Under the pieces are notes generated by a model, which did no database searches, was not told the DNA's origin, and saw only the letters and a list, made by a program, of their open reading frames with translations. A stretch of 64,000 nt of DNA from UBA2227 sp036677505 (lineage in GTDB: Bacteria; Bacillota_I; Bacilli_A; Erysipelotrichales; Erysipelotrichaceae), in the NCBI GenBank assembly GCA_036677505.1, contig JAVBWK010000013.1, positions 1 to 64,000 of the forward strand, written 5' to 3'. Positions 1 to 8,397 of this stretch are shown here, one piece after another. A program made the position numbers and the translations under genes. Numbering within the stretch: position 1 is the stretch's first letter; each line of letters opens with the position of its first letter.

Positions 1-2585
1 AAATGCGCGAGCTCTTGGGAGGAAAGGGTGCTAACTTGGCCGATATGACCAATTTAGGCATGCCGGTTCCCCATGGGTTTGTGGTTACAACGGAAGCTTG
101 TACCCGTTACTATGATGACAAAGAACAAATTGCACCGGAAATCGTAGATGAAATTTTTGCTTACCTGTCTAAGCTCGAGGAGATTTCGGGTAAGAAATTC
201 GGCGACCCGGCCAACCCGCTGTTGGTTTCGGTCCGTTCCGGTTCCCGCGCTTCGATGCCCGGGATGATGGATACGATTTTGAATCTTGGTTTAAATGATG
301 TGGTGGTCGAAGGATTTGCGGCATTGACCAACAATCCGCGTTTTGCGTATGATTCTTATCGCCGGTTCATCCAAATGTTCTCGGATGTCGTCATGGATCT
401 TCCGAAACACAATTTCGAACATATCATCGATGAGATGAAGCATGAAAAAGGTGTCAAGCTCGATACCGAGTTTACGGCCGATGACTTAAAAGAGATGGTC
501 GTGCGTTTCAAAGCGTATTTCCGCGAACATAAAGGGTTTGATTTCCCCAATGATCCGCGGGCTCAGCTGATTGAATCGGTTACCGCCGTGTTCCGTTCTT
601 GGAACAATCCGCGTGCGATCTACTATCGCCGGATGAATGACATTCCTTCCAACTGGGGAACGGCTGTCAATGTTCAGATGATGGTCTTCGGTAACATGGG
701 CGATGATTGCGGTACCGGGGTTGCCTTTACCCGTAACCCGTCGACCGGTGAAAACAAACTGTATGGCGAATTCTTGATGAATGCACAGGGGGAAGATGTC
801 GTTGCCGGTATCCGTACTCCCAAGACCATCGATGAACTGAAAGACATCATGCCGCATGCATATGATCAATTCGTTGAAATCTGTAACCGTCTGGAACATC
901 ATTATAAAGACATGCAGGATATGGAGTTTACAATTGAGCGCGGCGAGCTGTTTATGCTTCAGACGCGTAACGGTAAGCGTACCGCTGCTGCCGCTTTGAA
1001 AATCGCGGTGGATTTGGTGGCGGAAGGTCTGATTACCAAAGAGCAGGCTGTCCTTCAGGTCGATCCGAAGCAGTTGGATGCTTTGTTGCATCCGACCTTT
1101 GATCCGGCTGCTCTGAAAGCTGCCACTCCGGTCGGTTCGGCGTTGCCGGCATCTCCGGGCGCTGCTACCGGTAAGGTCGTCTTTACGGCGGAAGATGCCG
1201 TTGAATGGACCAACCGCGGTCAGAAGGTCATTTTGGTCCGTTTGGAAACTTCTCCGGAAGATATCGAAGGGATGCACGTTTCACAGGGTATCCTGACGGC
1301 GCGCGGCGGTATGACATCGCATGCGGCAGTCGTGGCCCGCGGAATGGGGACTTGCTGTGTTTCCGGATGCGGAGATATTAAATTTACAAGCAAAAAATCG
1401 TTTACGTTGGGCGGCAGAACGTTCAATGAAGGCGATGATATTTCATTGGATGGTTCAACCGGTTTGATTTACGGTGAAGCCATCAGAACCGTTCCGGCTT
1501 CAATTACCGGTGACTTTGGTACGCTGATGGGTTGGGCAGATGAGTTCCGTACCCTGAAAGTCCGTACCAATGCCGATACGCCGAAGGATGCCCGTCAGGC
1601 TGTCTTGTTTGGTGCAGAAGGTATCGGTCTGGTCCGTACCGAACATATGTTCTTCGAGGGCGACCGTATCAAAGCGATGCGCGAGATGATCGTTTCGAAA
1701 ACCGAAGAGCAACGCCGTAAGGCATTAGCTAAACTGTTGCCGATGCAGCGTGAAGACTTTGAAGGTATTTATGAAGCGATGGAGGGCCGTCCGGTCACGA
1801 TCCGTTATTTGGATCCGCCATTGCATGAGTTTTTGCCGACAGCTGAAGCTGATATCGTGGCTTTGGCCGAAGAAATGAAACTCGAAGTCGCTGAACTTAA
1901 AAATATTATTTCTTCCTTGCATGAGTTCAATCCGATGATGGGTCATCGTGGCTGCCGTTTGGCTGTTTCTTATCCGGAAATCGCTGAAATGCAAACCCAA
2001 GCCGTTATCGAAGCTGCCATCAACGTTAGCAAGAGACATCCGGAGTGGACACTGCTGCCGGAAATCATGATTCCGTTGGTCGGTGAACTGCGTGAGTTGA
2101 AGTTTGTCAAGGACATCGTCGTTCGCGTAGCGGACGATCTGATCGCCAAGAGCGGTACAAATCTGAAGTATTTGGTCGGTACGATGATCGAGATTCCGCG
2201 GGCTGCCTTGCTGGCGGATGAAATCGCAACGGAAGCCGAATTCTTCTCCTTCGGTACCAATGACTTGTCACAGATGACCTTTGGTTTCTCACGTGATGAT
2301 GCCGGTAACTTCCTGTCGCATTACTATGCGAAGAAGATTTACGAGCAGGATCCCTTTGCCCGTCTGGATCAGCATGGGGTCGGTAAATTGGTGTCGATGG
2401 CTACCAAACTTGGTAAAGGCGCCCGTCCGAATTTGAAGGTCGGTGTCTGCGGTGAGCATGGCGGCGATCCAAGTTCGATCAACTTCTTCCACAATGCCGG
2501 TTTATCTTATGTCTCGTGTTCTCCGTTCCGTGTACCGATTGCCCGTTTGGCCGCGGCTCACGCAGCGCTGAAAGCGAAAAAATAG
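1..2585 (+). CDS. ppdK: Pyruvate, phosphate dikinase (5' end cut by the window edge)
   Basis: Interconverts pyruvate, ATP and phosphate with phosphoenolpyruvate, AMP and pyrophosphate in the cytosol, linking glycolysis and gluconeogenesis. The visible 860 residues cover the nucleotide-grasp domain (start GGKGANLADMTNLGMPVPHG), the central phosphohistidine domain with GGMTSHAAVVARG near residue 440, and the C-terminal PEP-utilising TIM barrel with the CGEHGGDPSS segment near residue 815. Family members are about 875 residues and normally have some 14 residues before the MRELLGGKG visible at base 3. That ATG is therefore taken as internal and the gene as starting upstream of the window. It is followed closely by a strong UUCG-loop terminator, so it ends its transcription unit. 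Confidence 0.96.
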   Translation, partial: MRELLGGKGANLADMTNLGMPVPHGFVVTTEACTRYYDDKEQIAPEIVDEIFAYLSKLEEISGKKFGDPANPLLVSVRSGSRASMPGMMDTILNLGLNDVVVEGFAALTNNPRFAYDSYRRFIQMFSDVVMDLPKHNFEHIIDEMKHEKGVKLDTEFTADDLKEMVVRFKAYFREHKGFDFPNDPRAQLIESVTAVFRSWNNPRAIYYRRMNDIPSNWGTAVNVQMMVFGNMGDDCGTGVAFTRNPSTGENKLYGEFLMNAQGEDVVAGIRTPKTIDELKDIMPHAYDQFVEICNRLEHHYKDMQDMEFTIERGELFMLQTRNGKRTAAAALKIAVDLVAEGLITKEQAVLQVDPKQLDALLHPTFDPAALKAATPVGSALPASPGAATGKVVFTAEDAVEWTNRGQKVILVRLETSPEDIEGMHVSQGILTARGGMTSHAAVVARGMGTCCVSGCGDIKFTSKKSFTLGGRTFNEGDDISLDGSTGLIYGEAIRTVPASITGDFGTLMGWADEFRTLKVRTNADTPKDARQAVLFGAEGIGLVRTEHMFFEGDRIKAMREMIVSKTEEQRRKALAKLLPMQREDFEGIYEAMEGRPVTIRYLDPPLHEFLPTAEADIVALAEEMKLEVAELKNIISSLHEFNPMMGHRGCRLAVSYPEIAEMQTQAVIEAAINVSKRHPEWTLLPEIMIPLVGELRELKFVKDIVVRVADDLIAKSGTNLKYLVGTMIEIPRAALLADEIATEAEFFSFGTNDLSQMTFGFSRDDAGNFLSHYYAKKIYEQDPFARLDQHGVGKLVSMATKLGKGARPNLKVGVCGEHGGDPSSINFFHNAGLSYVSCSPFRVPIARLAAAHAALKAKK

Positions 2586-2593
2586 TGCTTACC

Positions 2594-2622
2594 AACTGTA
2601 CCTTCGGGTACAGTTTTTTATT
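2594..2622 (+). terminator. Intrinsic terminator after ppdK
   Basis: A perfect 9-bp stem (AACTGTACC / GGTACAGTT) closes a UUCG tetraloop and runs into a T-rich tract, nine bases after the ppdK stop codon. Confidence 0.93.
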
Positions 2623-2626
2623 TTGC

Positions 2627-2655
2627 TTGATTAGTTGGGTTCGGTTGACTATGAT
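2627..2655 (+). promoter_or_regulatory. Sigma-A-type promoter of the lactonase gene
   Basis: TTGATT (2627-2632), a 17-base spacer and TATGAT (2650-2655) lie just upstream of the GGAGG ribosome site of the next gene. The resulting leader would be short. Confidence 0.6.
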
Positions 2656-2673
2656 TGAGATGGAGGACTTGCT

Positions 2674-3636
2674 ATGAAACTGACTGTGGGAACGTATACG
2701 AAGAGGGAAAGCCGGGGGATTTACACCTTGGAATTGCATGATAAGCTTTGGCATCTTAATCTGATTCATCAGATCAGTAACCCTACCTATCTTTCGCGAA
2801 TGAGAGATACCTTGTTTACGGTGGTCAAAGAAGGGGATCAGGGCGGGATTGCGGCCTTTCAGGCATCGGAATCAGTCGATCAGTTCTTGGAAGATGGAGC
2901 CGCGCCGTGCTATGTGTCCGTTATCAAAGAGCGCAATGTCGTGATGAGCGCAAATTATCATAAGGGATGTGTCGATGTGTTTGCCTTCGATGGAAAACTG
3001 CATCATCTTCAGAAGATTGATTATGTATCTGGGTCGAAGGCGCATTACATCGAGTATAATGCCCGCTACAATCTGGTGTTTGTCTGTGATTTGGGTCTGG
3101 ATGCGATTTATGCTTATACGATTGGTAAAGATAATAAACTGTCTTTCTTGCATCACTACCGCTGTGAGAAAGGTTCTGGCCCGCGTCATTTGGCGGTACA
3201 TCCGACCGAACCGTTTGTGTATGTGCTGACTGAACTGAGCAGTGAACTGTTGGTGTTGAGACTGGACAGTAACGGATTTGAACTGATGAGCAAAAAAAGC
3301 CTGCTTCCTGAGGGTGAGGATCAGAAAAAGTGGGGAGCGGCGATCCGTATTACCCGTGACGGGAATTTCATCTATGCGTCCAATCGCGGTCATGATTCGA
3401 TCAGTGTGTTTGAAATCCTGGAGTACGGGCGCTATGTCAAGATGGTTCAGAATGTTTCGTCCGAAGGTGTTCAGCCCAGGGATTTTGCGCTGAGTGAGGA
3501 TGAGGAGTTTGTGGTTGTGGCGAATATGGATTCGGATTCTCTGACTTTGTTTGGCCGTGATAAGCAGAGCGGATGGCTCACTTTGATGCAAAAGGATTTC
3601 AAAGTTCCGGAACCTTGCTGCGTAATGTTTGATTGA
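2674..3636 (+). CDS. Lactonase-family seven-bladed beta-propeller protein
   Basis: A 320-residue cytosolic protein that begins MKLTVGTYTKRESRGIYTLE, typical of the 6-phosphogluconolactonase (YbhE/YkgB-like, PF10282) propeller family. Repeated blade strands are visible, including GPRHLAVHPTEPFVYVLTE near 170 and the FIYASNRGHDSISVFE blade near 232. Known members hydrolyse 6-phosphogluconolactone in the pentose phosphate pathway, but the family also holds proteins of other or unknown activity, so the substrate is not assigned. The start is fixed by GGAGG at 2661-2665. It is a single-gene unit bounded by terminators on both sides. Confidence 0.85.
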   Translation: MKLTVGTYTKRESRGIYTLELHDKLWHLNLIHQISNPTYLSRMRDTLFTVVKEGDQGGIAAFQASESVDQFLEDGAAPCYVSVIKERNVVMSANYHKGCVDVFAFDGKLHHLQKIDYVSGSKAHYIEYNARYNLVFVCDLGLDAIYAYTIGKDNKLSFLHHYRCEKGSGPRHLAVHPTEPFVYVLTELSSELLVLRLDSNGFELMSKKSLLPEGEDQKKWGAAIRITRDGNFIYASNRGHDSISVFEILEYGRYVKMVQNVSSEGVQPRDFALSEDEEFVVVANMDSDSLTLFGRDKQSGWLTLMQKDFKVPEPCCVMFD

Positions 3637-3643
3637 TGTAAAG

Positions 3644-3669
3644 TACTATCGAAAGATAGTATTTTTTTT
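3644..3669 (+). terminator. Intrinsic terminator after the lactonase gene
   Basis: A 7-bp stem TACTATC / GATAGTA with a GAAA tetraloop is followed by eight T residues. Confidence 0.9.
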
Positions 3670-3670
3670 G

Positions 3671-3698
3671 TTGATTTACATCGAAATTATGATATCGT
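3671..3698 (+). promoter_or_regulatory. Possible promoter of the degenerate ABC pair
   Basis: TTGATT (3671-3676), 16 bases, TATCGT (3693-3698). The -10 is a weak match. About 95 bases of AT-rich leader follow before the coding region. Confidence 0.35.
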
Positions 3699-3793
3699 AG
3701 AAATAGTATCAGTTATAAGAAAATCAAATTCAAAAAATGAAATTGGCTATGTAATCGCTTATTGGATCCGTAAAACTATAAAGGGGGAATATC

Positions 3794-4483
3794 GTGATTC
3801 AAATCAGCAACATGAGTTTAAGTGTAGGAAAAGCGGTAGTATTTAGGGATGTAAACCTTGCGTTACAAAAGGGGGAAATTATAGGATTGGTCGGACCGAA
3901 AAGCTCTGAGAAGTCCACATTTCTTAAGTTGCTTGGTGGCTTTGTGGGCGGCTATTCGGGAGAGATAACCATTAATGGTTTGAAAATCGGGAATTCGACG
4001 AAGTCCATCGTCAGTTTTTTGCCTAAGGTGAATTTCCTTGATCGTTGGATGTCGACGATCAGTGTATATAATCTATACAGGAACACATTTTCAGATTTTA
4101 ACGAAGACTGCTTTCTTGAACTTTTATCTAAGTTTGATGTTGACCCTAAAAAACCCATAAAAAAAATGACCGTTGCGATGAAGAATAGTTTTCAGTTTGC
4201 TTTGATTATGAGTCGGCAAGCTAAAGTATATCTTTTGGATGAACCATTGAGCAGCATTGATTTAAACCATCGAAATGTATTGGTAGGATTGATCAAAGAA
4301 AAATCTGCATCAGGTGCATTAGTCATCATTTCAAGTGAATCATTGGATGAGTTTCGTCCAATATTGGATTCGTTGATATTTGTCAAAGAGGGGAAAGTAA
4401 TCCAAATGGAGGATGTACAATCCATTTTGATTAATGAAGATAAGACTGTATCGCAGCTGACCAATGAGGTATTCTTATGTTGA
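3794..4483 (+). CDS. ABC transporter ATP-binding protein, YtrB-like, with degenerate catalytic motifs
   Basis: A 229-residue paralogue of the ATPase at 5827, alignable end to end. The nucleotide site is altered at several points. The P-loop reads GPKSSEKS (residues 34-41) where the paralogue has GPNGSGKT. The signature region has KKMTVAMKNS instead of KKMSKGMKER. The switch-loop histidine (STH in the paralogue) is replaced by SSE. Walker B (LLDEP) is kept. The reading frame is intact with a good ribosome site (AAGGGGG), and the gene overlaps the next permease by 7 bases. From known ABC chemistry, hydrolysis by this subunit alone looks unlikely. It could be the inactive half of a heterodimer, a regulatory remnant, or an early pseudogene. 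Confidence 0.82.
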   Translation: MIQISNMSLSVGKAVVFRDVNLALQKGEIIGLVGPKSSEKSTFLKLLGGFVGGYSGEITINGLKIGNSTKSIVSFLPKVNFLDRWMSTISVYNLYRNTFSDFNEDCFLELLSKFDVDPKKPIKKMTVAMKNSFQFALIMSRQAKVYLLDEPLSSIDLNHRNVLVGLIKEKSASGALVIISSESLDEFRPILDSLIFVKEGKVIQMEDVQSILINEDKTVSQLTNEVFLC

Positions 4484-5343
4484 TCCAATTAATGAAGTTC
4501 AATATAGCAACTACTTATCGGTGGATCACAAAGACGTATCTGGCGACTTTCGTTGTTTTAATTCTCTTCTTAACAACGATGTTTTTCGATCAGTCAGTGT
4601 TGTATGATGTACTTATGATTTTGTTTTTCGGGTGTATGATACTAATTTTCATTGTTTTGATCATTATAACTTATAAGCTTTTCATCAACCGATTGGTTTT
4701 AAATGGGGGATATCTGACATTGTCGCTTCCTGTGTCAGGCATTCAGATTTTCTTTGCTCAGTTGCTGGTAGGAGCATTCTGGATTTTGACTACGATATAT
4801 TTTATTAATGCAATAATGGCCATTACGACCACATTTATATTTGTATTTTTAAGTGGTTCTTGGTCCGCATTTCCGATGGATGGTTCTGTTGCACAACAAC
4901 TGTCATTACTTTTTAAAGATTCAGGATTACTTATCAAGGTTGTTATCTGGGTATTAGCAGATATTCCTAATTTGTATTTAAATAGTTGTTATTTATTGGC
5001 ATCGATACTGTTTTCTGCGATTTTTGTCAACTCGAATATTATTAATCGGTTTAGGGTCATTTTTGGGATATTGACCTTCTTTACTATAAATTTGCTTTTT
5101 TATCCGATTGCTGAAATTTTGTTGGTTGACCCTGTAGAAACCAGCGGAATTGATTTAAAAGAGGTATTTACAATTGAAATTAGTACTGAGGTTGAAATGC
5201 CGTTTTTGGAAGATTTAAAGAACTTTGAAGTAGAGATTAATTGGTTAAAATATGGAGGTGTGCTACTGTTTTATATTCCTGTTATTGGTGGATTAGGATA
5301 TCTTTCCGGTCGTTTACTAGAGCGTCGATTTGAGTTAAAGTAG
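4477..5343 (+). CDS. ABC transporter permease, YtrC/D-like, 288 residues
   Basis: An integral membrane protein with about six hydrophobic segments: residues 23-38, 44-66, 87-125 (two), 170-215 (two) and a C-terminal span ending GYLSGRLLERRFELK. The order MLIQLMKFNIATTYRW, then GGYLTLSLPVS, then the closing GYL-xxx-LL-x-RR-ELK is shared with the two permeases further downstream, so all three are paralogues. Its start overlaps the stop of the degenerate ATPase, so the two are translationally coupled and presumably form one complex. The transported substrate is unknown. Relatives in Bacillus answer to cell-envelope antibiotics. Confidence 0.8.
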   Translation: MLIQLMKFNIATTYRWITKTYLATFVVLILFLTTMFFDQSVLYDVLMILFFGCMILIFIVLIIITYKLFINRLVLNGGYLTLSLPVSGIQIFFAQLLVGAFWILTTIYFINAIMAITTTFIFVFLSGSWSAFPMDGSVAQQLSLLFKDSGLLIKVVIWVLADIPNLYLNSCYLLASILFSAIFVNSNIINRFRVIFGILTFFTINLLFYPIAEILLVDPVETSGIDLKEVFTIEISTEVEMPFLEDLKNFEVEINWLKYGGVLLFYIPVIGGLGYLSGRLLERRFELK

Positions 5344-5352
5344 TGAAATTTT

Positions 5353-5378
5353 AGAGATCTGACAAATCTCTTTTTTTT
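5353..5378 (+). terminator. Intrinsic terminator after the first permease
   Basis: A short stem AGAGAT / ATCTCT with a 7-base loop is followed by a run of T residues. It separates the degenerate ATPase-permease pair from the GntR operon. Confidence 0.7.
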
Positions 5379-5389
5379 AACAATTTTTG

Positions 5390-5417
5390 TTGACATTTGA
5401 AAATACTATTGTATTAT
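5390..5417 (+). promoter_or_regulatory. Promoter of the GntR-ABC operon
   Basis: A consensus TTGACA (5390-5395), 16-base spacer and TATTAT (5412-5417) precede the regulator gene. Confidence 0.75.
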
Positions 5418-5419
5418 TG

Positions 5420-5443
5420 TATTAAGTACTTAGTACAGTAATA
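5420..5443 (+). promoter_or_regulatory. Candidate operator for the GntR regulator
   Basis: An inverted repeat centred on GTAC-TTA-GTAC (5426-5436), with flanking TATTA and TAATA extending the symmetry, sits directly downstream of the -10 element and before the regulator gene. Autorepression through such a site is usual for YtrA-type regulators; binding here is inferred. Confidence 0.5.
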
Positions 5444-5458
5444 CAGAAAGGAGTACGC

Positions 5459-5830
5459 ATGGATATCTTTGAATCAACCAAGCCGATTTATCTTCAAATC
5501 ATGGATCTGATCAAAAAAGAAATCGCGATTGGTAAACTACCGCCCGGAAGCCAGATGGCCAGTGTCAGGGAGTTGGCGATGAAATATCAAGTCAATCCCA
5601 ATACCGTTCAGCGCGCGCTGAGTGAGCTTGAGCGTGAAGGTTTGGTCAGAAGCGATCGGACGATCGGACGGTTTGTCAGTGAACAGTCCGATACGGTGGT
5701 TTTGTTAAAGGACCAACTGCTGGATGAAGTGATCGGTGAGTTTATTAAAAAGATTAAAGAATTGTCCATTGAACCGGATGATGTGTGTCCGTTGATTAAA
5801 AAGTATTTATTAAGGGAGGAAAAGGAATGA
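5459..5830 (+). CDS. GntR-family transcriptional regulator, YtrA subfamily
   Basis: A 123-residue repressor-type protein. The N-terminal winged helix (about residues 8-75) includes PIYLQIMDLIKKEIAIGKL and the helix-turn-helix QVNPNTVQRALSELEREG. The C-terminal part is only a short helical dimerisation tail with no effector domain, which is the mark of the YtrA subfamily. An AAAGGAG ribosome site precedes the ATG. The stop overlaps the ATG of the ATPase gene (ATGA), so regulator and transporter are made together. It probably represses its own operon through the palindrome just upstream and is released by an unknown signal, often cell-wall stress in this subfamily. Confidence 0.92.
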   Translation: MDIFESTKPIYLQIMDLIKKEIAIGKLPPGSQMASVRELAMKYQVNPNTVQRALSELEREGLVRSDRTIGRFVSEQSDTVVLLKDQLLDEVIGEFIKKIKELSIEPDDVCPLIKKYLLREEKE

Positions 5831-6519
5831 TGATTGAAATCAAGCATGTAAGTAAGAACTATGATAAGACCCAGGCACTGATCAATGTCAGTCTGGATTT
5901 ACCGACGGGACGGATCATTGGGCTGTTAGGTCCCAACGGTTCAGGGAAAACGACGCTGATCAAAATTTTAAACGGATTATTGCGGGACTTTCAGGGAGAG
6001 ATACTGATCGACGGTCAGCCCATCGGAGCTCACAGTAAGTCACTGATCAGTTATCTGCCGGATGTAAACTATTTCGCAAATTGGATGAACGGAGAGATGG
6101 CCGTACGACTGTTTAAGGATATGTATGCGGATTTTGATGAGCCGCGCTTCCGTGAACTGATGGGCAAGCTGAAACTGGATACCAAACAGTCGATGAAGAA
6201 GATGTCGAAGGGGATGAAAGAACGGTTTCAACTGGCCTTGACCATGAGCCGTCGGGCAAAGATTTATATCTTGGATGAGCCGATCGGCGGGGTCGATCCG
6301 GCCGCGAGAGAACTGATCCTCAACACGATTCTGGATAATTATGCTCCGGAATCACTGGTATTGATTTCCACCCATCTGATTGCGGATATTGAGAATATTT
6401 TTGATACCGTGATCTTCCTGAAAGAAGGGGAAGTCGTGTTATTTGATGATGTGGAGAAAGTTAGGGAGAAAGAAGGCAAGTCGATCGACGAGCTGTTTAG
6501 GGAGGTATTCAGATGTTAA
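5827..6519 (+). CDS. ABC transporter ATP-binding protein, YtrB-like
   Basis: A 230-residue ATPase with a full motif set: P-loop GPNGSGKTT near residue 35, signature MSKGMKERFQLALTMSR near 125, Walker B IYILDEPIGGVDP near 150 and switch histidine ISTHLIAD. The signature variant, with SKGM in place of the usual LSGGQ, is typical of the YtrB/GntR-linked group. The start overlaps the regulator stop by four bases and the end overlaps the next permease by seven. It should power one or both of the downstream permeases, and could also pair with the degenerate ATPase at 3794. Confidence 0.92.
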   Translation: MMIEIKHVSKNYDKTQALINVSLDLPTGRIIGLLGPNGSGKTTLIKILNGLLRDFQGEILIDGQPIGAHSKSLISYLPDVNYFANWMNGEMAVRLFKDMYADFDEPRFRELMGKLKLDTKQSMKKMSKGMKERFQLALTMSRRAKIYILDEPIGGVDPAARELILNTILDNYAPESLVLISTHLIADIENIFDTVIFLKEGEVVLFDDVEKVREKEGKSIDELFREVFRC

Positions 6520-7355
6520 GAAAATTAGTTAAACACGACATATTGTCGACCTACCGCGATTTCACGGGGTATTATATGGGCATGTTCGCATTAGCGATTT
6601 TAGCTGCGACTGCTATCACTAATGATTCAAGTGGTTATTTGATTGGATTTTCTGCAATACTGCTCACCATGCTTTCCATCACAACAGCCGTAATGACCTT
6701 TGTAACCATCATCCGCCTGTTTAGTCGATGAATGTTTACTTCTGAAGGTTATCTGACAATGACTTTGCCGGTAACTAACACTCAGACAGTGATAGCTAAA
6801 TTATTGACGGGAGCATTCTGGTCGATAATGACGATGTTGATGTTTATAATTGCCGGTGCGATATTAATTGCAAGTGAGTTCATGTTTGCAGATGTAATGA
6901 TCTATGGGTATACTTTGTCGCAGATATGGTCAATGTTTCTCGATACCGGATTTATGCGTATTATATTTTCCGGAATTCTGACGGGTATTCCCATGGGAAT
7001 CTTAGAAATGTTCTACTCATTGCTGATTCTGTTGTTTGTTATCGTGTTTATTAATACCAGTTTTGTTAAAAAGTATAAAACAGGCATCGGTGTCGTGATC
7101 TTTCTTGCCATCAACGTGATTCTTAACACTTTTAGAACTAACATCATTGGCAGGCCTGTGTCTTTAAATGAAATTAGGGTTGAAATCTTACCTGGTATGA
7201 ATGCTGTGAATGAATTACTTGCAGCACTTAGCGGATTTGAATATGAAGTCAACTGGTTGCAGTATGGCGGTATGGCATTGTTCTACGTAGTCGTTATGGC
7301 AGGCTTGGGTTATCTTACCGTCTGGCTGTTAAATAAAAAACTGGAGTTAGAGTAG
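6513..7355 (+). pseudogene. ABC transporter permease split by an in-frame UGA
   Basis: Two abutting open frames, 6513-6731 (72 residues) and 6732-7355 (207 residues), match one after the other the first and last parts of the intact permease at 7460. The first ends RLFSR and then TGA; the second begins at once with ATG (MFTSEGYLTMTLPVT). In the intact paralogue this junction reads RLFSRRLFSTEGYLT, so the stop stands where an arginine codon is expected: a single CGA or AGA to TGA change. No frameshift is needed. Because TGA is followed directly by ATG, low-level reinitiation could still make the second piece, but a full-length protein is not expected. The gene overlaps the ATPase by 7 bases. 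Confidence 0.85.
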
Positions 7356-7459
7356 TCTTAAATCCGGAAATCCTGTAAAATAAAGTTAATCGTTCTGTTG
7401 TTTGAGAAAGTAAGAAAAAATGTGGGAAATCAATGGATGAACTCCTCAGGAGGTTTCAA

Positions 7460-8299
7460 ATGTTATGGAAATTAGTTAAATTTGACATCCGATCTACGTC
7501 TCGAGATTTTGCAGTATTATATATGGGAATGTTTGCTTTAGCAGTCTTAGCCGGAACCATACCAAATGAGTTGATTGGGTTTTCTTTAGCTATGTCTATC
7601 GCGTTTTCCATCACATTGGCTATAGTGACCGTAACTTCCATCATCCGACTGTTTAGCAGAAGATTGTTTTCAACGGAAGGTTACCTCACATTGACATTGC
7701 CGGCAACGAGCACCCAGCAAGTTATTGCCATGATATTGACGGGAGCTTTCTGGTCGATTATGACGATAGCGATGTTTATGATTGCATTTTTGTCAATGTT
7801 TGGGATTGCCCTTGTGATCGAGATGTGGGGTCAGTTCTCTTTTTCACCCATCGACTGGCAATCTTTATCGCAACTATGGGAAGCGATTCTCGCTTCCGAG
7901 CTTACAAAAGATTTGGGTTTTTGGATTTTGACAGGTGTTCCTATGGGAATCTTGCAAATGTTCTGCTCATTATTGATTCTGTTGTTTGTTATTGTATTTG
8001 TGAATACCAGCTTTGTAAAAAAGAGCAAGACATTGATTGGCATCGTTGTTTATCTCGCTATCAATAATATTTTAAGTGAGTTCAGCAGAAACTACATTAC
8101 CGGACCGCGCAGGGATATCAGTTTTCAGATTTCAACAGATGTAAATGGTGTTACCCAGTTAATACCTGTGGGTATCGGGTTGGAAAATGAGTTCAGCTGG
8201 TTTCAGTACGGAGGAATGGTTATCTTCTATATCGTTGTCTTGGCAGGCTTGGGTTATCTTACCGTATGGCTGCTAAATAAGAAACTGGAACTGGAGTAG
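7460..8299 (+). CDS. ABC transporter permease, intact paralogue
   Basis: A 279-residue membrane protein that begins MLWKLVKFDIRSTSRDF. The start at 7460 is chosen because a consensus AGGAGG (7448-7453) sits seven bases upstream and because it aligns with the start of the split paralogue; the ATG at 7433 has no such site. Hydrophobic spans lie near residues 20-37, 43-62, 92-122, 165-200 and 250-270. The last 20 residues are almost identical to those of the split permease and the DNA there is also very similar, so the pair is a recent tandem duplicate. It probably serves with the ATPase at 5827; the substrate is unknown. Confidence 0.85.
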   Translation: MLWKLVKFDIRSTSRDFAVLYMGMFALAVLAGTIPNELIGFSLAMSIAFSITLAIVTVTSIIRLFSRRLFSTEGYLTLTLPATSTQQVIAMILTGAFWSIMTIAMFMIAFLSMFGIALVIEMWGQFSFSPIDWQSLSQLWEAILASELTKDLGFWILTGVPMGILQMFCSLLILLFVIVFVNTSFVKKSKTLIGIVVYLAINNILSEFSRNYITGPRRDISFQISTDVNGVTQLIPVGIGLENEFSWFQYGGMVIFYIVVLAGLGYLTVWLLNKKLELE

Positions 8300-8317
8300 C
8301 TTCGGCTGCTCTTTTTT
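8294..8317 (+). terminator. Intrinsic terminator of the GntR-ABC operon
   Basis: Stem GAGTAGC / GCTGCTC (one wobble pair) with a TTCG loop and six T residues. The permease stop codon lies inside the left arm. Confidence 0.92.
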
Positions 8318-8337
8318 GTGATTTGTTCATCAAGCTC

Positions 8338-8366
8338 TTAAAATGAAAGCGCTTTTATGGTAAAAT
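8338..8366 (+). promoter_or_regulatory. ald promoter with embedded cre site
   Basis: TTAAAA (8338-8343), 17 bases and an extended -10 TGgTAAAAT (TAAAAT 8361-8366). The sequence TGAAAGCGCTTTTA at 8344-8357 fits the CcpA-binding cre consensus with one mismatch and fills the space between -35 and -10, a placement that normally gives repression by preferred sugars. Confidence 0.65.
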
Positions 8367-8397
8367 CACAGTGAACCATAAAGGAGAATGAATCATC

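Noticed and set aside
486..1277. Long open frame on the opposite strand of ppdK (263 codons), and similar antisense frames in other genes
   Set aside because: No ribosome site, no recognisable domain, low-complexity composition typical of antisense shadow of a strongly coding strand.
6729..6734. UGA read as tryptophan (Mollicutes code) to join the split permease
   Set aside because: The intact paralogue has arginine there, and UGA ends many clear genes in the window (pheT, the GntR regulator, WecB-type neighbours), so it is a stop here.
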